A stretch of 64,000 nucleotides of DNA, from assembly GCA_949825025.1 (NCBI GenBank), contig OX463788.1, positions 34,149,078 through 34,213,077 on the forward strand, in the 5' to 3' direction. How positions within the stretch are numbered: the stretch's first letter is position 1; every line of letters starts with the position of its first letter. Shown here piece by piece: positions 34,602 through 45,809 of the stretch. The position numbers and the translations under genes were made by a program. The stretch is from Siphlonurus alternatus (lineage: Eukaryota; Arthropoda; Insecta; Ephemeroptera; Siphlonuridae). Under the pieces are notes generated by a model that worked only from the letters and a program-made list of their open reading frames with translations, made no database searches and was not told where the DNA came from.

Positions 34602-34609
34602 CAGACAGT

Positions 34610-36732
34610 CAGGCACGGACTGGGCCGCAACGGCCCACCGAGCAAAAAGGAACGACGGCCCACAGAGGCGGAGGCTAACACTCGAAAGGGGGGTCTGGGG
34701 GGCGTAGCCCCCCAGTAGCCCGCCGCAGGCGCGATTTTTTTTAGGATTTCACTAGAATTTTCACTAAATATCACTAAATTTTTATCAAATTACTCTAAAA
34801 ACTGAATTAAATTATTTAATGATACTTCATAGAAATCCTATGTACAATTATGTTTTTTAAGGAAAAAAATGAGACTACTAAATATTTTTTTAGTTGCAAA
34901 TACAATTGGTTTTAAAAATATATTTAAAATTATGTGTCATTAAAAAAAATATTTTGGTACCCATTATCATCTACATTCATTCATTTATGCAAAAAAAAAA
35001 AAAAAACTTTGCGCGTGTCCATCGGACAAAATATAAATCAAGACAAGACTAAAAATACTGTAACATGCAATATAAGTATATTAATAATTACTTAATAAAA
35101 CGAGTATTTAAATTAATAAATTAATTAATAAATTAATTTAAGTATACGAGTTTGAAAATGGAATTTTCTTAATATATATTACATGTGCATATTTTGAGTA
35201 CTTGTATGCAAGTTTAAATTTTAGTTAGTTTTTAATTTCCTTCTGCATTAATTAAAATTGAAATGCCCTTTTTTTAAGAATAAATGTTTATTACATTTTT
35301 TTTTTTTTCATTTTGTAGTGAAATTTTATTTTTAATATCGTTTTCATCAAAGTAATCTAACCAAAATTCGTTAAAATAATTTAATCTCTTAATCTCTGAA
35401 ATATTTTTCTGATGCATGTTAATTTCCACTTGATTGTAATGTAATATAATGATATAGCTATTTTTTAGTATTCCAAATTTAGTGATTTAACTTTATTAGA
35501 AAGTACTAAAATTTCCTGGGTCGCATATATATAGTCTGCCCTGGATAAAACTCCCATAGTACTTAGAAAGACCTGATTTTTCATATAACATTACGAGCGC
35601 AGTATACCAGGCATACTGTATATAAATTCCTTGATTTATGTAAGACGTTATTACATGATACATTTTTCTTATCAATATTTTCTTACAAAAAAAAAAAAAA
35701 AAAGTCTGTATAATACAAACAAATAGCGTGGAAATTTTCTTATACAAAATGAAAAATTGAATGCAGTGTTCAATAATTTGAAATTTTGTACCGTGTAATT
35801 TCAGCTTAAAGTAGAGTTCCTATGAGGTTCCTATCAGTTGAGTTAGTATTTTTTTTAAAATAATTCAAGTGGTCCTCCATATCAAATCGAAATCCAAAAA
35901 ATTCTATCTTACATAGGTTTGCCAGAAAAAATTCCAAAGTTACAGCAAACGTGTCGTTTACAAAGACCCTCGAATATCTTAAAAATAAAATAAAAAAATA
36001 CACCGTTAGGTGGTATGAAAAATATAACGATTTTCTATCATAAAAAAATATTAATTCTTTGGTTCTATGACCAACCAAATTTTTTGGCTCCAATCCATTT
36101 TTTCGTACAAAAATAAAGAAAAACTCTTATGGGAATGAACATTGCTAGACTGTTATTTTTTAGGGATAAATGGATTCGAGCGAAAAAAAATAATTGGTTT
36201 TTGGTTAAAGTTCGTGTCACAGAACATCGCTATATTTTTTTTCATATCACCTAAGACCTAGGGTTTATTTTTTCGAGATATTCGAGTGTCTTGGTTATAT
36301 AGGTAAGGCCTTAATTAAAATGTTAAGCGACTCGTTTACTCTGACTTTGGATTTATTTTCTGGCAAACGTTTATGTGAGATAGATTTTTGTTCGGTTCGA
36401 TATACGGTGGATCACTTGAACGATTTTTAGAAAATACTAACTCATTTTTTTTCCTGATAGGAGCTCTACATTAAGATAAAATGGTCCATTATATAATAAT
36501 AATTGTTCATTGTATGCATCATGGGTTTAAAATCTCTTTAATTTCGCTAATAGTTGGTTGTTATCATTTTGTTCTTATTTTCCTTTTTCTCTTTCTCCTT
36601 CTCCCTCTTTCTTTTCTCTTTTTTACACTCTTTTTTTCTTTGTGGCCGGCGGCCCACATTTGCTCCGGCGGCCCACTTTTGTCGCGGCCCACCGACCCAC
36701 GCTCGGTGGATCGGTAGGCCAGTCCGTGCCTG
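34610..36732. mobile_element. 2.1 kb non-autonomous hAT-type element, copy 1
   Basis: Inverted ends CAGGCACGGACTGGGCC and CCAGTCCGTGCCTG, flanked by an exact 8-bp duplication CAGACAGT (34602-34609 and 36733-36740). Both subterminal regions are GC-rich with repeated GGCCCACCGA-like motifs, and the interior is AT-rich. It contains a nested TTAA foldback (35810-36470). No transposase frame survives. A relative in opposite orientation spans 61567-63687. Confidence 0.88.
35810..36470. mobile_element. TTAA foldback, AGTAGAGTTCC subfamily
   Basis: 661 bp palindrome between TTAA at 35806-35809 and 36471-36474. AGTAGAGTTCCTAT at the left pairs with ATAGGAGCTCTACA at the right, and TTCAAGTGGTCCTCCATAT pairs with ATACGGTGGATCACTTGAA. 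It shares only the outer AGTAGAGT with the GAGTGAGCG foldbacks; the body differs. One arm recurs at 49878. Confidence 0.85.
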
Positions 36733-36740
36733 CAGACAGT

Positions 36741-37345
36741 CAAGCAGCCACATTGCCAGCCTAACTGCCAGCCAGAAAGAATTACGTCACTTGTCAGGGA
36801 CCTTGACTCCCCGTGGCCACAACGTGCAAATACAAAGCAACCGCGCGATTTCCTGCTAATTCACCCGGCCGTCCCGCACCTGCGGCTTACGTTAATAAGA
36901 TTGATTCCCCTGTTTCTATTATGTATAACAAAGTTGTATACCGGCTTCAGTCTGCGTGATCATTCCGAGCCTGACCTCTAGCTGTAGCGACGTACTTTAA
37001 AAAGATACAACACTAGGTCACACTCCACATGACATAAACCACATATATAATGTATATATATCATATCAGTATGATATATAGAAAGTGATGGTGGGTGGAT
37101 CATACGTCAAAAAGGTGATTCGAGTTGCAAACTGCTTTTGTAATTGTGTTTTCTAGAGTGCTCTGGTTGAAATGATGGGTCATTTTGGGAGGACTATTAA
37201 AATTAAATCGCTAAAAATAACATATATATTGCATCATTATAATATATATCATTTCTTTACCCTGCCATAGCTATTGCTTTTTTTTTCATGATTCTTACAT
37301 TAAATTAAGTAAAATAATACGCCATTGATAGCAAATTCCAAGATT
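36741..37345. other. Mixed unique DNA
   Basis: About 36770-37010 is near-average GC and non-repetitive within the window, with no long open frame. The rest is AT-rich. Not identified. Confidence 0.35.
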
Positions 37346-37351
37346 TCCTGT

Positions 37352-37805
37352 AATGTATCGACCTCAAATTTTTTTTTTTCGCAGAAATAGATAGAAGGTG
37401 CAAAGTTATGCTTCTTTGATTTTTCAGATTTTTTAGAGATTTTTTTTATTATTTTCAAAAAATTATTGTAAAAATGAAGCAGAGAGAGAGAGAAAATAGA
37501 TAGAAGGTGCAGTGCAAAGTTATGCTTCTTTGATTTTTCAGATTTTTTAGAGATTTTTTTTATTATTTTCAAAAAATTATTGTAAAAATGAAGCAGAGAG
37601 AGAGAGAGAGAGAGAGAGGCGTCACAAGGCATCACTTCATAATAAAAAGGATAGAACTGAAAGAGGCGAACCTGAACTTTAATAACTTTTTGGCAATACT
37701 TCGTGCACGGCCTCTAAAATATTTGAAAAAAAAAATCTATATAAGTGGCATAACTTTGCACCTTCTATTCATTTCTGCAAATAAAACATTTTGAGGTCGT
37801 TTCTC
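37352..37805. mobile_element. GAGTATCGACC foldback MITE with internal duplication
   Basis: Left end TATCGACCTCAAATTTTTTT and right end TTTGAGGTCGTTTCTC are inverted. A segment of about 110-130 bp (AGATAGAAGGTG ... AATGAAGCAGAGAGAGAG) is present twice in tandem (about 37388-37490 and 37498-37615). (GA)n runs end each copy. Confidence 0.78.
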
Positions 37806-38028
37806 TATTTATTTTTGCTTCACTTATTTAATTGCAGTAACAAAACTGATTAGATTGTCAGTAGTACAAACAATTACTGAATGCTCGTAGGTCGAAGATT
37901 ACAACAATATGACATCATTCTTGAATTGTGTAGAATTGCAGGAGCGAAGAAAGCAGAGCTACAGGACATAAATTAGCGAATAATAAATATAAACATAAAT
38001 TTATAAACAATTATTAAAAAATGCTAAT

Positions 38029-38220
38029 TCAAAATTTTAAATTTGTAGAACTTGCATTTCATTCAGAACATTTACCTATATTTCAAGTAAATGAATACAA
38101 TAATTTTCAATTTAACCAGTATTAAATAAATTGACCCAGAATGATAAGTGACCTCTATCAAAAAAATGTTAAATAGTTGTCCTGTTTTGCGTTTTGCATC
38201 TCATCCTCATTGCATATATA
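38029..38220 (+). repeat. Direct repeat, copy 1 (about 190 bp)
   Basis: Sequence from TTTGTAGAACTTGCATTTCA to GCATCTCATCCTCAT. It recurs at 38813-39004 with only a few differences, in the same orientation. Confidence 0.88.
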
Positions 38221-38236
38221 TATAAAATTTTACCTT

Positions 38237-38240
<4 letters not shown>

Positions 38241-38314
<74 letters not shown>
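38241..38314. repeat. (TA)n microsatellite
   Basis: TA run between the two 190-bp direct repeats. Confidence 0.95.
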
Positions 38315-38318
<4 letters not shown>

Positions 38319-38812
38319 TTAAAATTTGGTACTTAAAAATGAGAAGAGTATTTTTTACCACAATCAATTATACATGTACTAGACATATGGTTCTTTTAAA
38401 CCATTTGTTGTTCATGTTTGCTTTAACTTAGACTCGTTAAGTGCATACTGCGTCCTTTTGTTTTTAAAAAGTTCATAGACTCTTTAGCTAAGCCAAACGT
38501 CCATCACCATTCAACTTTTCTTGTATAATAGGCAACCTGCATGATTTTTTTTATTTCATATAGCGGAGGACCTAGGTCGGGCTCACGAAGAGCTGGGAAA
38601 TTAAAGTCAGTCACTTGTGACCATGCAGTACCCTACAGCAGGGTTCAGTTGAAGAAAAAAATTATATTTTTCATATCATATCCTCAAAATCGAGGAGAAA
38701 GACGGTGTGACGTCATAGTCATGTAAGGTTTTTCCCTGTGATTGCACGTTAAATATTTCCGTGATTACTTCATAGCATTTTGCAACACGATTTTAAGGGT
38801 GATAGGGGTTAA

Positions 38813-39004
38813 ATTTTAACTTTGTAGAACTTGCATTTCATTCAGAACATTTACTCATATTTCAAGTAAATGAATACAATAATTTTCAATTTAACCAGTA
38901 TTAAATAAATTTACCCAGAATGATAAGTGACCTTTATCATCAAAAAAATGTTAAATAGTTGTCCTGTTTTGCGTTTTGCATCTCATCCTCATGGTATAAG
39001 GTAT
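38813..39004 (+). repeat. Direct repeat, copy 2 (about 190 bp)
   Basis: Second copy of the 38029 unit, about 784 bp downstream. The ends lack TG...CA and no retrotransposon protein lies between, so this is not an obvious LTR pair. It is more likely a local duplication. Confidence 0.85.
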
Positions 39005-39849
39005 ATATATAAAATAGTCTGAAAAAATTGACAATGCATAACTCGAAGTCTTCTATCCAAATAAGTAATTATTTTGTATTTATCTCTTGTAATTGCGTTG
39101 AAAGTAAGAAAGAGTAATTAATTTTAAACTATCAAGAGTAAAAAATTTCATAGCTTCTTACTAGCCACAAATAACAAATAACTGCAGTTCTGTTAGCATT
39201 ATTATGTATGTACTGCAAGGGCGGAAGGTATAACACTGCAAGGGAGTGTAACACCTTCAATGAATTTTCCGTGACCTTTAAATTATATAAGGGGGAGTGG
39301 GTGCTCGCATTCATAATTATGTTTCAAAAAATTATATTAATTCATGTCTCTAGCTATAGCTATTGCTATTGTATTGTATTGTATTTTTTTTTTTTTTTTT
39401 TTTTACGAAGTATTATAATTTCTGTTCGGAAATTTCTGATGTAGTTATTTATTATTTTTATTTACTATATTTTTCTCATATCGTTACATATTATAACAGT
39501 TGGAAGGTGATACTAACACAGTCCTATATACAGAACAAAACTCAACGTGGAGTTACGCATAGCATTCCTTTTAACAATTAATAATAAAGAAGGAAAACAT
39601 AACAATGACTCTAATAACAATTAAATTATTTAAATAAAATATCACTTGTAAAACAAACTTCAGTCAAAATTTTATACATTTACAATACTTGACTAACCAA
39701 ATAAGCATTTAACTTGGAATAAAACAAGGAAACATTTAAAGATCTAAGAATTAAATGGTTAACTGTTCCACAAATGACAAACCCTAATGTAAAAAGACTC
39801 TAGATGAGCTTCTGAACTTGCAAAAGGAGGCAGGAACAACAAACCTTGT
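39005..39849. other. AT-rich DNA
   Basis: A poly-T run at about 39384-39404. Nothing else recognised. Confidence 0.4.
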
Positions 39850-40045
39850 TTAATTGTTACCTCTTCCATAAAGAGCTGCCCTTTCATCTACCGCAATAAT
39901 ATCCAGAGGCTTTAAACAATATTTACCATCAAAGCACCTTTTTAAGAACATCAGATCAATTTGGTTAAGTAAATTGGTTATGGATAAAAGCCATGTCTCT
40001 TTTAATCGAGCCAATGAATCAAGGGATTTGTAATTGCACATAAGC
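39850..40045 (-). pseudogene. Possible LINE ORF2 C-terminal remnant
   Basis: The minus-strand frame contains SLDSLARLKETWLLSI and DLMFLKRCFDGKYCLKPLD, which resembles the L.SLE.RR...DL.FL.K...G block near the C-terminus of many LINE ORF2 proteins. No other part of an element adjoins it on that strand. The assignment rests on this pattern alone. Confidence 0.35.
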
Positions 40046-40059
40046 CTTTTGGCAGAGTT

Positions 40060-40230
40060 TTGTTATTTATTTAGAGTTATTTAGTTGGGTGGCTGAACAC
40101 TTGAAGTGAATGGGATATAATTATATCCTTTTTAGCCACCAATTAATTGAGCAGTTATTTATGCTGTACATTATATAAATATTGTATTATTATTTTTTTT
40201 TTCTCAATAAAATTTGTATTATCATTATAG
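40060..40230 (+). mobile_element. LINE 3' UTR and tail with conserved hairpin
   Basis: Contains a stem GGTGGCT...AGCCACC (40087-40140) with inner short stems CACTTGAAGTG and GGATATAATTATATCC, then TTTCTCAATAAAATTTGTAT. The layout matches the 3' end of the LINE at 17925-18960 (stem GGGTGAC/GTCACCC, then TGCTCAATAAACAG) although the bases differ, so it belongs to a related family. Confidence 0.6.
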
Positions 40231-40770
40231 ATTGTAACTTATTAGTTTGGATTGACATTTTAAAATAATTATATTTGTTTAATATCTTTTCACTTTAATC
40301 AAAAGTGTTCTAAAGAAACAATAAAGAAATAAGAAAATAACGTAAAATGAGATCCTTATATCAATTTTATCATACTTCTGCACTCAATAATAGATTAAAT
40401 ACATTATTTATGAAAAGGCTATCGTCATTCACCAATATGGTCAAATAATTGATAATATTCATTTGTTTTTTATTTAATTTCCTTTCATTTTGCGCTGCCT
40501 CATAACTCATAAATTAAACATTGCACGCGCATGCAATTAATGCATGTAAATAAATATAGCAATACAAATATACACTACAAAAGTCAGGTGGCTCTGTATA
40601 ACCAGTAAAACTTAGAACACATAGCGCATCTACATGTCTATATATTAATATGCTCTCAATCACAACAATCACATTGAAATTTGATTTTTCAATTTGTGAA
40701 AGAATTAACGTTATTAAAGTAGTAAGTAGAGTGATTAGAGATTTACTTAAAAGAAATACTTTTAGTATCA

Positions 40771-40949
40771 AGTATCCTTCGTCAGTCAGTCAGGAATAAA
40801 CAAAAGATTGTAACCAAAATCGGTCTTTGTAGGCAAATAATCCATGTTTAATTTTCCAGAAAAAGGAGGGAAAAAAAAGATAAGATTTTTCTGAAGAGAT
40901 TACGTGAAGATATAGGGATTTTTTTATTCCTGACTGACTGAAGGATACT
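40771..40949. mobile_element. Short TIR MITE, AGTATCCTTC ends
   Basis: AGTATCCTTCGTCAGTCAGT at the left and ACTGACTGAAGGATACT at the right are inverted (both then read CAGGAATAAA inward). 179 bp, single copy in the window, no clear target duplication. Confidence 0.75.
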
Positions 40950-41799
40950 GTGGCTTCTAGTATTTAAAAAAAAATGCAATCTTTTGGGAATTTTTTTCCA
41001 CTCAATATGAAAAACTCAATTGGAAAAGTTTTATTTTGTTTCTGACAGTGAAACTTTTAAACGGAGACTTAAATGCGCGTGAAGAAGCAGAGCGCTTTTA
41101 TTGACTTACGTATAAGATATTTATATTTCCACGCAGAATGGCGCGAACTCTTATTTTATTTGTGCAACCACATCTGAAAACAACATAAGTTTTACCCATT
41201 GAACCGCAAATACATGTAAGATATTACATGAGATTATATACTAAATATTGTTAAGCTCTAATAATGCTTAGTTCCTTGAACTTTGCTTTTCAATTTTTCC
41301 AACATTTTCATTTTTGTTATTTTTGACACACACCATATATATATTATAATGATACATTATATCACTTACCCAAAATAGCATGGATGCTTATGATTTTCAC
41401 TATTAATATTTGTTTAAAAAACATTGTGTATTTCTTGGTTATTTCAGCGTTTATTAGCTAATAGTATTTTTACTTAAATAATGTATTTATAAAACAACTT
41501 TCACTTGAAAATATAGTTGTCTCTTCTTAAACCACGTGACAAAACACATACATATAGAGCACACACACGAGTCTAATACACAGAGCCTGGGGATTCCATA
41601 CGCAGCCTTGATTGTGTCACCTTTGTTTATAACACAAACAAGAAGTTAAAACAATACTTTTATGGACATTTTATCCATATCTTATATCAAGTATCGTTTG
41701 AAATCATCATTGAATCCAATTTTTGTCATTATAATACTATTAGCAAAATTATAAAAGATGTAATATTTTGTACTCTCAAGGATGTAATGACTAAGAACG
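40950..41799. other. AT-rich DNA
   Basis: No feature recognised. Confidence 0.4.
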
Positions 41800-42172
41800 A
41801 CTGGCTTTCTATCTCGCGGACGCAGTGTGGACCAGCAGCTGCTGAAGTGGTGTAGTGGGCAGGCGGTAGTGGCAGTGACAACGACGGCGTGAAAATGACG
41901 ACGACGTGTACGTGTGTCGAGGCGGCGAGCAGGAGAGCGACTGACTGGTGCCGCGCTGGGCACTCTGGGCAGACAGACCAACTAAGCTGGTCGCGAGAGC
42001 CGCAGACTCACTCAGGAGTGTGGCACTGCGGAGTGTCAGACTGCTGCTGCTGCTGCTGCTGCATAAGAACTCTGCGAGCCTTTGTTATACAAATGGATAA
42101 CAAAAAATCTTGATGACAATGATGACACTACGGGCAATCGAGCTTGAAAATCACCATATTATTTATTTTATA
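41800..42172 (-). promoter_or_regulatory. Candidate promoter and 5' exon, minus strand
   Basis: On the minus strand a TATAAAAT box (42172-42165) is followed by about 300 bp of GC-rich, non-repetitive sequence, sharply different from the AT-rich surroundings. It contains a short CAG run (about 42037-42062) and a possible splice donor CTGA/GTGAGT with GT at 42011-42010. It lies upstream of, and in the same orientation as, the Ig exons, so it could be their first exon. No signal peptide is seen, and the short frame after the CAG run does not fit the phase 1 requirement. Confidence 0.3.
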
Positions 42173-42435
42173 CCGTAAAAGAGTGAACTGAGTGAATGTT
42201 ATAGCATTTACTTAAGCATTTATATTGCGGTTACACTATAACAACAATTACTGTAATCTGTATGTCAGTAGGGATAAAAACAACTTATAATTGTTAGAAG
42301 TGGGGCCAAATAAAAAGAACTTACTTTAAAATAGAGAAGGGACCAAAATTGTAAAAAACCTGCATGGGGACACTACTTGAACAGTAGTGACATTCCTGAA
42401 ATATAGCTTTAATTATATATATTTTTTTTTACAAG

Positions 42436-42810
42436 GATACACCCCTAAGAGCTTACAGCTCGCGGCGGGGTACTGGGTAGGGATAAGGTAGGGAACGGAT
42501 AGTGGCCACGGCCTGCATCATGCTTACGCGTCCCAGCATTCACTAAGGTGAGACTGAGGGAACCGTGAAAAATCTCAGTCAGGACGGACACCTCTACTTT
42601 TTCTCAATGGACTAAAGCGATGTCCAAAGCCTGGGGAACCACACACAAGTGCATCACTGCACTGGGTGGAAAGCGAGATGAATTTACCCCAGGGAGGGAG
42701 CAGCGTATTTTATACTTGAAACGGTCATCCATCCAAGTACTAACCACGCTCGACGTAGCCTGACTTCGGTGATTTAACGAGAACCGGTCAATGCACTGCG
42801 CCACGCATAC
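42436..42810 (-). mobile_element. 5S rRNA-derived SINE, copy 2
   Basis: Full-length copy. From about 42810 on the minus strand: GCGTGGCGCAGTGCATTGAC, ACCGGTTCTCG, the 5S internal promoter with a few changes (AAATCACCGAAGTCAGGC, GTGGTTAGTACTTGGATG), the same body as copy 1, and a 3' end AGCTGTAAGCTCTTAGGGGT followed by a short A-rich tail. Confidence 0.88.
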
Positions 42811-42812
42811 AG

Positions 42813-44738
42813 AGTAATTGTTTCTATAATTTCAAGCGTACGTGGACCCAGGAAAAAGAATTGGATCTGCCCACATCAAGACACTCGTAGCCCTTATTAG
42901 TAGTTTCAATCCAATATATGTGTAAATCTTATTTGATATATGGGTTTGTGCAGTAAATGAAAGAGTATGAGACTTCTTTTTGGACAATTGATTATGACAT
43001 GTTTTTGTTTTAATAAATTTTATATTCATTTAATTAATTAATTATTTATATGGTATTTTACTACTTTATGTGTGTGTGTACTGGTGCTCAATTAAGCCTT
43101 GTAAGATATCCTATTTTCACCGTTATTTACTATTTATTTTTGTGCTTATATTGTACTTTGTATGGTGAAATTAATAAATAAGTAATGAACTTTTATTAAA
43201 ATTATTACAATATGTTTACATAAAAACAAGCATTGTGTTAATATTATCAATATTCATTATTTAATATAAAGCAGAGCATCAAACCATATTATATATTACG
43301 TCAGTAAAACACCTTGTTTCATTCAACAGAAATTAACAGGCAGCTAACAAACTCTTTGCACCGTAAATAATTCCTTGTTTCCTTTCAATTTTCATTTGTA
43401 ATATAGCTACTCGCCTGCAAACATTTGACTACCATATTTATGCTTAGGAATCTATGGACTTTTAATTAACAAAGATAATTTCAAAATTCATTTGTTGTTG
43501 TTTTCTGCACATTCTTTTTATTGTATATTATAATTTAAGAAATTAAATTCCAATCAATTAACAAGCTTATTATTGATTTAATATCAGTTTTACAATAATG
43601 TACATAAATTTATAATTATATAAAATATACTTATCTTACCATAAAATTATATAATAATGTACTTATAAATCTATATTTTTTTTATTGGTCATTTTAATAT
43701 ACATGATCAACCGAGGTTATTAATATAACATTATTGGCCGATATAAATACATAAATATGTTCCTTAAAACATGAATGAACATGAACATGCATGATATCAA
43801 TCACCAATTGTAAGGCCGTATTGATTTTATTATCAAAACATGATGCACACAAACGTGACTTTTAATTTATTCTTAACCAAAGTATACGGAAGTGTAGGGC
43901 TCTTATAGCTAGCTGATCCACGCACGATCACACAGTCAGGAGTGCAAAATCGCACGGAAGGAAGAAAAGAAAATCAAGGTCTAATAAAATTAAAATAACA
44001 ATAAAAATTTTTGGCATTTAAAATATATTTTCTGAAGGAATTGTTAATTCATTTCATGTATATACACCCTGTGTGCATTTTACTTTTTAAAATTACATTT
44101 TAAAATCAGCTTTATACAATTAATTATAGCACGGATTAACCTGATGTTTCATTATTATATTAATTTATTATTATTATTATTTTTTTTTTTTTGTTATTTA
44201 ATATTATGGATAAATTTTTGAAGCAAATTAATTTTACTGGCACTGTGTTTACAAGCAGATTTTTTTGGTATTGGAAAGTCAGAACATGAATCAGAGAAAT
44301 GAGATTTTCAAAAAGTTTACTTTCCTGTTTTCGAAATAAGAAATAACTATAATCTGATGGTTCTCTTTGCAGATATTACATTATATCAGAGGCACTAATT
44401 ACTATGATGCTACACATGTACATTATATATTTAATGTCCTGAATGCCGTCTTATATATCAATAACAAAAAGATTTCAAAATAATTCTATATATAGGTGGC
44501 TTTTACGAGTATACTTAATTTATGTAACTAAATAAACAAAATTGCTGCAACTACAATCTAACAAATTAAATTTGATGCCTGAAAATTTCCATAAGTGACG
44601 TAAATTACGTAGTTCCGCTTTTATTAAGTGAAAAATAATATAGAAAATGCGTCACTTCTGGACATTTTCAGGCGTCAACGCTCGCTAGTTGATGAAAAAT
44701 TGAATAAATTCAATAAATTGTACTTATTTTTACAATAA
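42813..44738. other. AT-rich DNA, no feature identified
   Basis: About 1.9 kb. No exon or inverted-repeat element was recognised on either strand. Confidence 0.4.
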
Positions 44739-45068
44739 ATGGACAACATACATGAAAAAATTTTATTGCAGAAATGAATAGAGGGTACCAAATTATGCTA
44801 CTCTGAATTTTTTCAGATTTTTTTGAGACCCGGAACTATTTTTAAATAATTATTGAAAGTCCTGTGATTTCAATTGGCACTCCCGAAATCTTAATAAAAA
44901 GGATAGAGACTGGACGCCTATTGACGCCTCCAGGGGGCGTGGCCGCACTTTCAATAATTATTTAAAAATAGTTCTGGGTTTCAAAAACATCTGAAAAAAT
45001 TTAAAGTAGCATAATTTGGTACCCTCTATTCATTTCTGCAACAAAAAATTTTCATGTATGTTGTCCAT
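44739..45068. mobile_element. Foldback MITE, ATGGACAACA subfamily, copy 1
   Basis: Ends ATGGACAACATACATGAAAA and TTTTCATGTATGTTGTCCAT are inverted, and inner arms are related to the GAGTATCGACC MITEs (ATTGCAGAAATGAATAGAGG, GACCCGGAACTATTTTTAAA). The centre carries GGACGCCTATTGACGCC. TA follows the right end. Confidence 0.85.
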
Positions 45069-45129
45069 TACACTGGTTTTATTTTATTTAATAAATTGTA
45101 AGAAAGTATGAAAATATAATACTCTTTAA

Positions 45130-45515
45130 GGTAAAGATTACGCCGAACAGCTGATCGACGTAACGCCCTTTGATTAACATGTAAACCTTAGCAAATTGAC
45201 AAAAAATTTGAAATTTTTTTGAGAGGCAGATATTAGTGCCTAAAAGCCATAGAAAAAATTTCAAAACGATTTAACGAGCCGATTTTTTTTAATTAATTTT
45301 TTTTAATTTTCAGCATAGGGCTTTCCCATGGAGAGCCAAACTAAAAAATTAATTTAAAAAAATCGGCTCGTTAAATCGTTTTGAAATTTTTTCTATGGCT
45401 TCTAGGCACTAATATCTGCCTCTCAAAAAAATTTCAGAATTTTTGTCAATTTGCTAAGGTTTACATGTTAATCAAAGGGGATTACGTCGAACAGCTGTTC
45501 GACGTTATCTCTACC
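45130..45515. mobile_element. TTAA foldback, GGTAAAGATTACG family
   Basis: 386 bp palindrome flanked by TTAA at 45126-45129 and 45516-45519. Outer ends GGTAAAGATTACG and CGACGTTATCTCTACC are partly paired. Inner arms pair strongly (TTTTGAGAGGCAGATATTAG, ATTTCAAAACGATTTAACGA and their inverses). Single copy in this window. Confidence 0.85.
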
Positions 45516-45544
45516 TTAAATCGTTTCGCGGCAAAAATCATATA

Positions 45545-45622
45545 TAGGGTTCAAATATATAATGGGCTTGCCTAAACCTCGCCGCAATAAAGCAAATTTC
45601 TATTAAATTCTATTCTATTCAA
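45545..45622 (+). mobile_element. Retroelement 3' tail remnant, copy 2
   Basis: ATGGGCTTGCCTAAACCTCG followed by CCGCAATAAAG, the block seen at 6605. Here the tail is only a few imperfect TTCTA units, so the long 6645 array is a secondary expansion. Confidence 0.6.
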
Positions 45623-45655
45623 TGTGTATATATGTGTATATAGCTTATTAATTAA

Positions 45656-45804
<149 letters not shown>

Positions 45805-45809
45805 ATTTT

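Noticed and set aside
36481..36859. Frames with hydrophobic Phe/Leu-rich segments near the hAT end
   Set aside because: They come from a pyrimidine-rich tract in the element's subterminal region and recur in the inverted copy at 61.5 kb on the other strand.
38029..39004. LTR retrotransposon flanked by LTRs
   Set aside because: The direct repeats lack TG...CA ends, primer-binding site and any protein motif between them.
41889..42113. Plus-strand frame with a poly-Cys stretch
   Set aside because: The Cys run is a CTG trinucleotide repeat and no splice sites or domains support coding on this strand.
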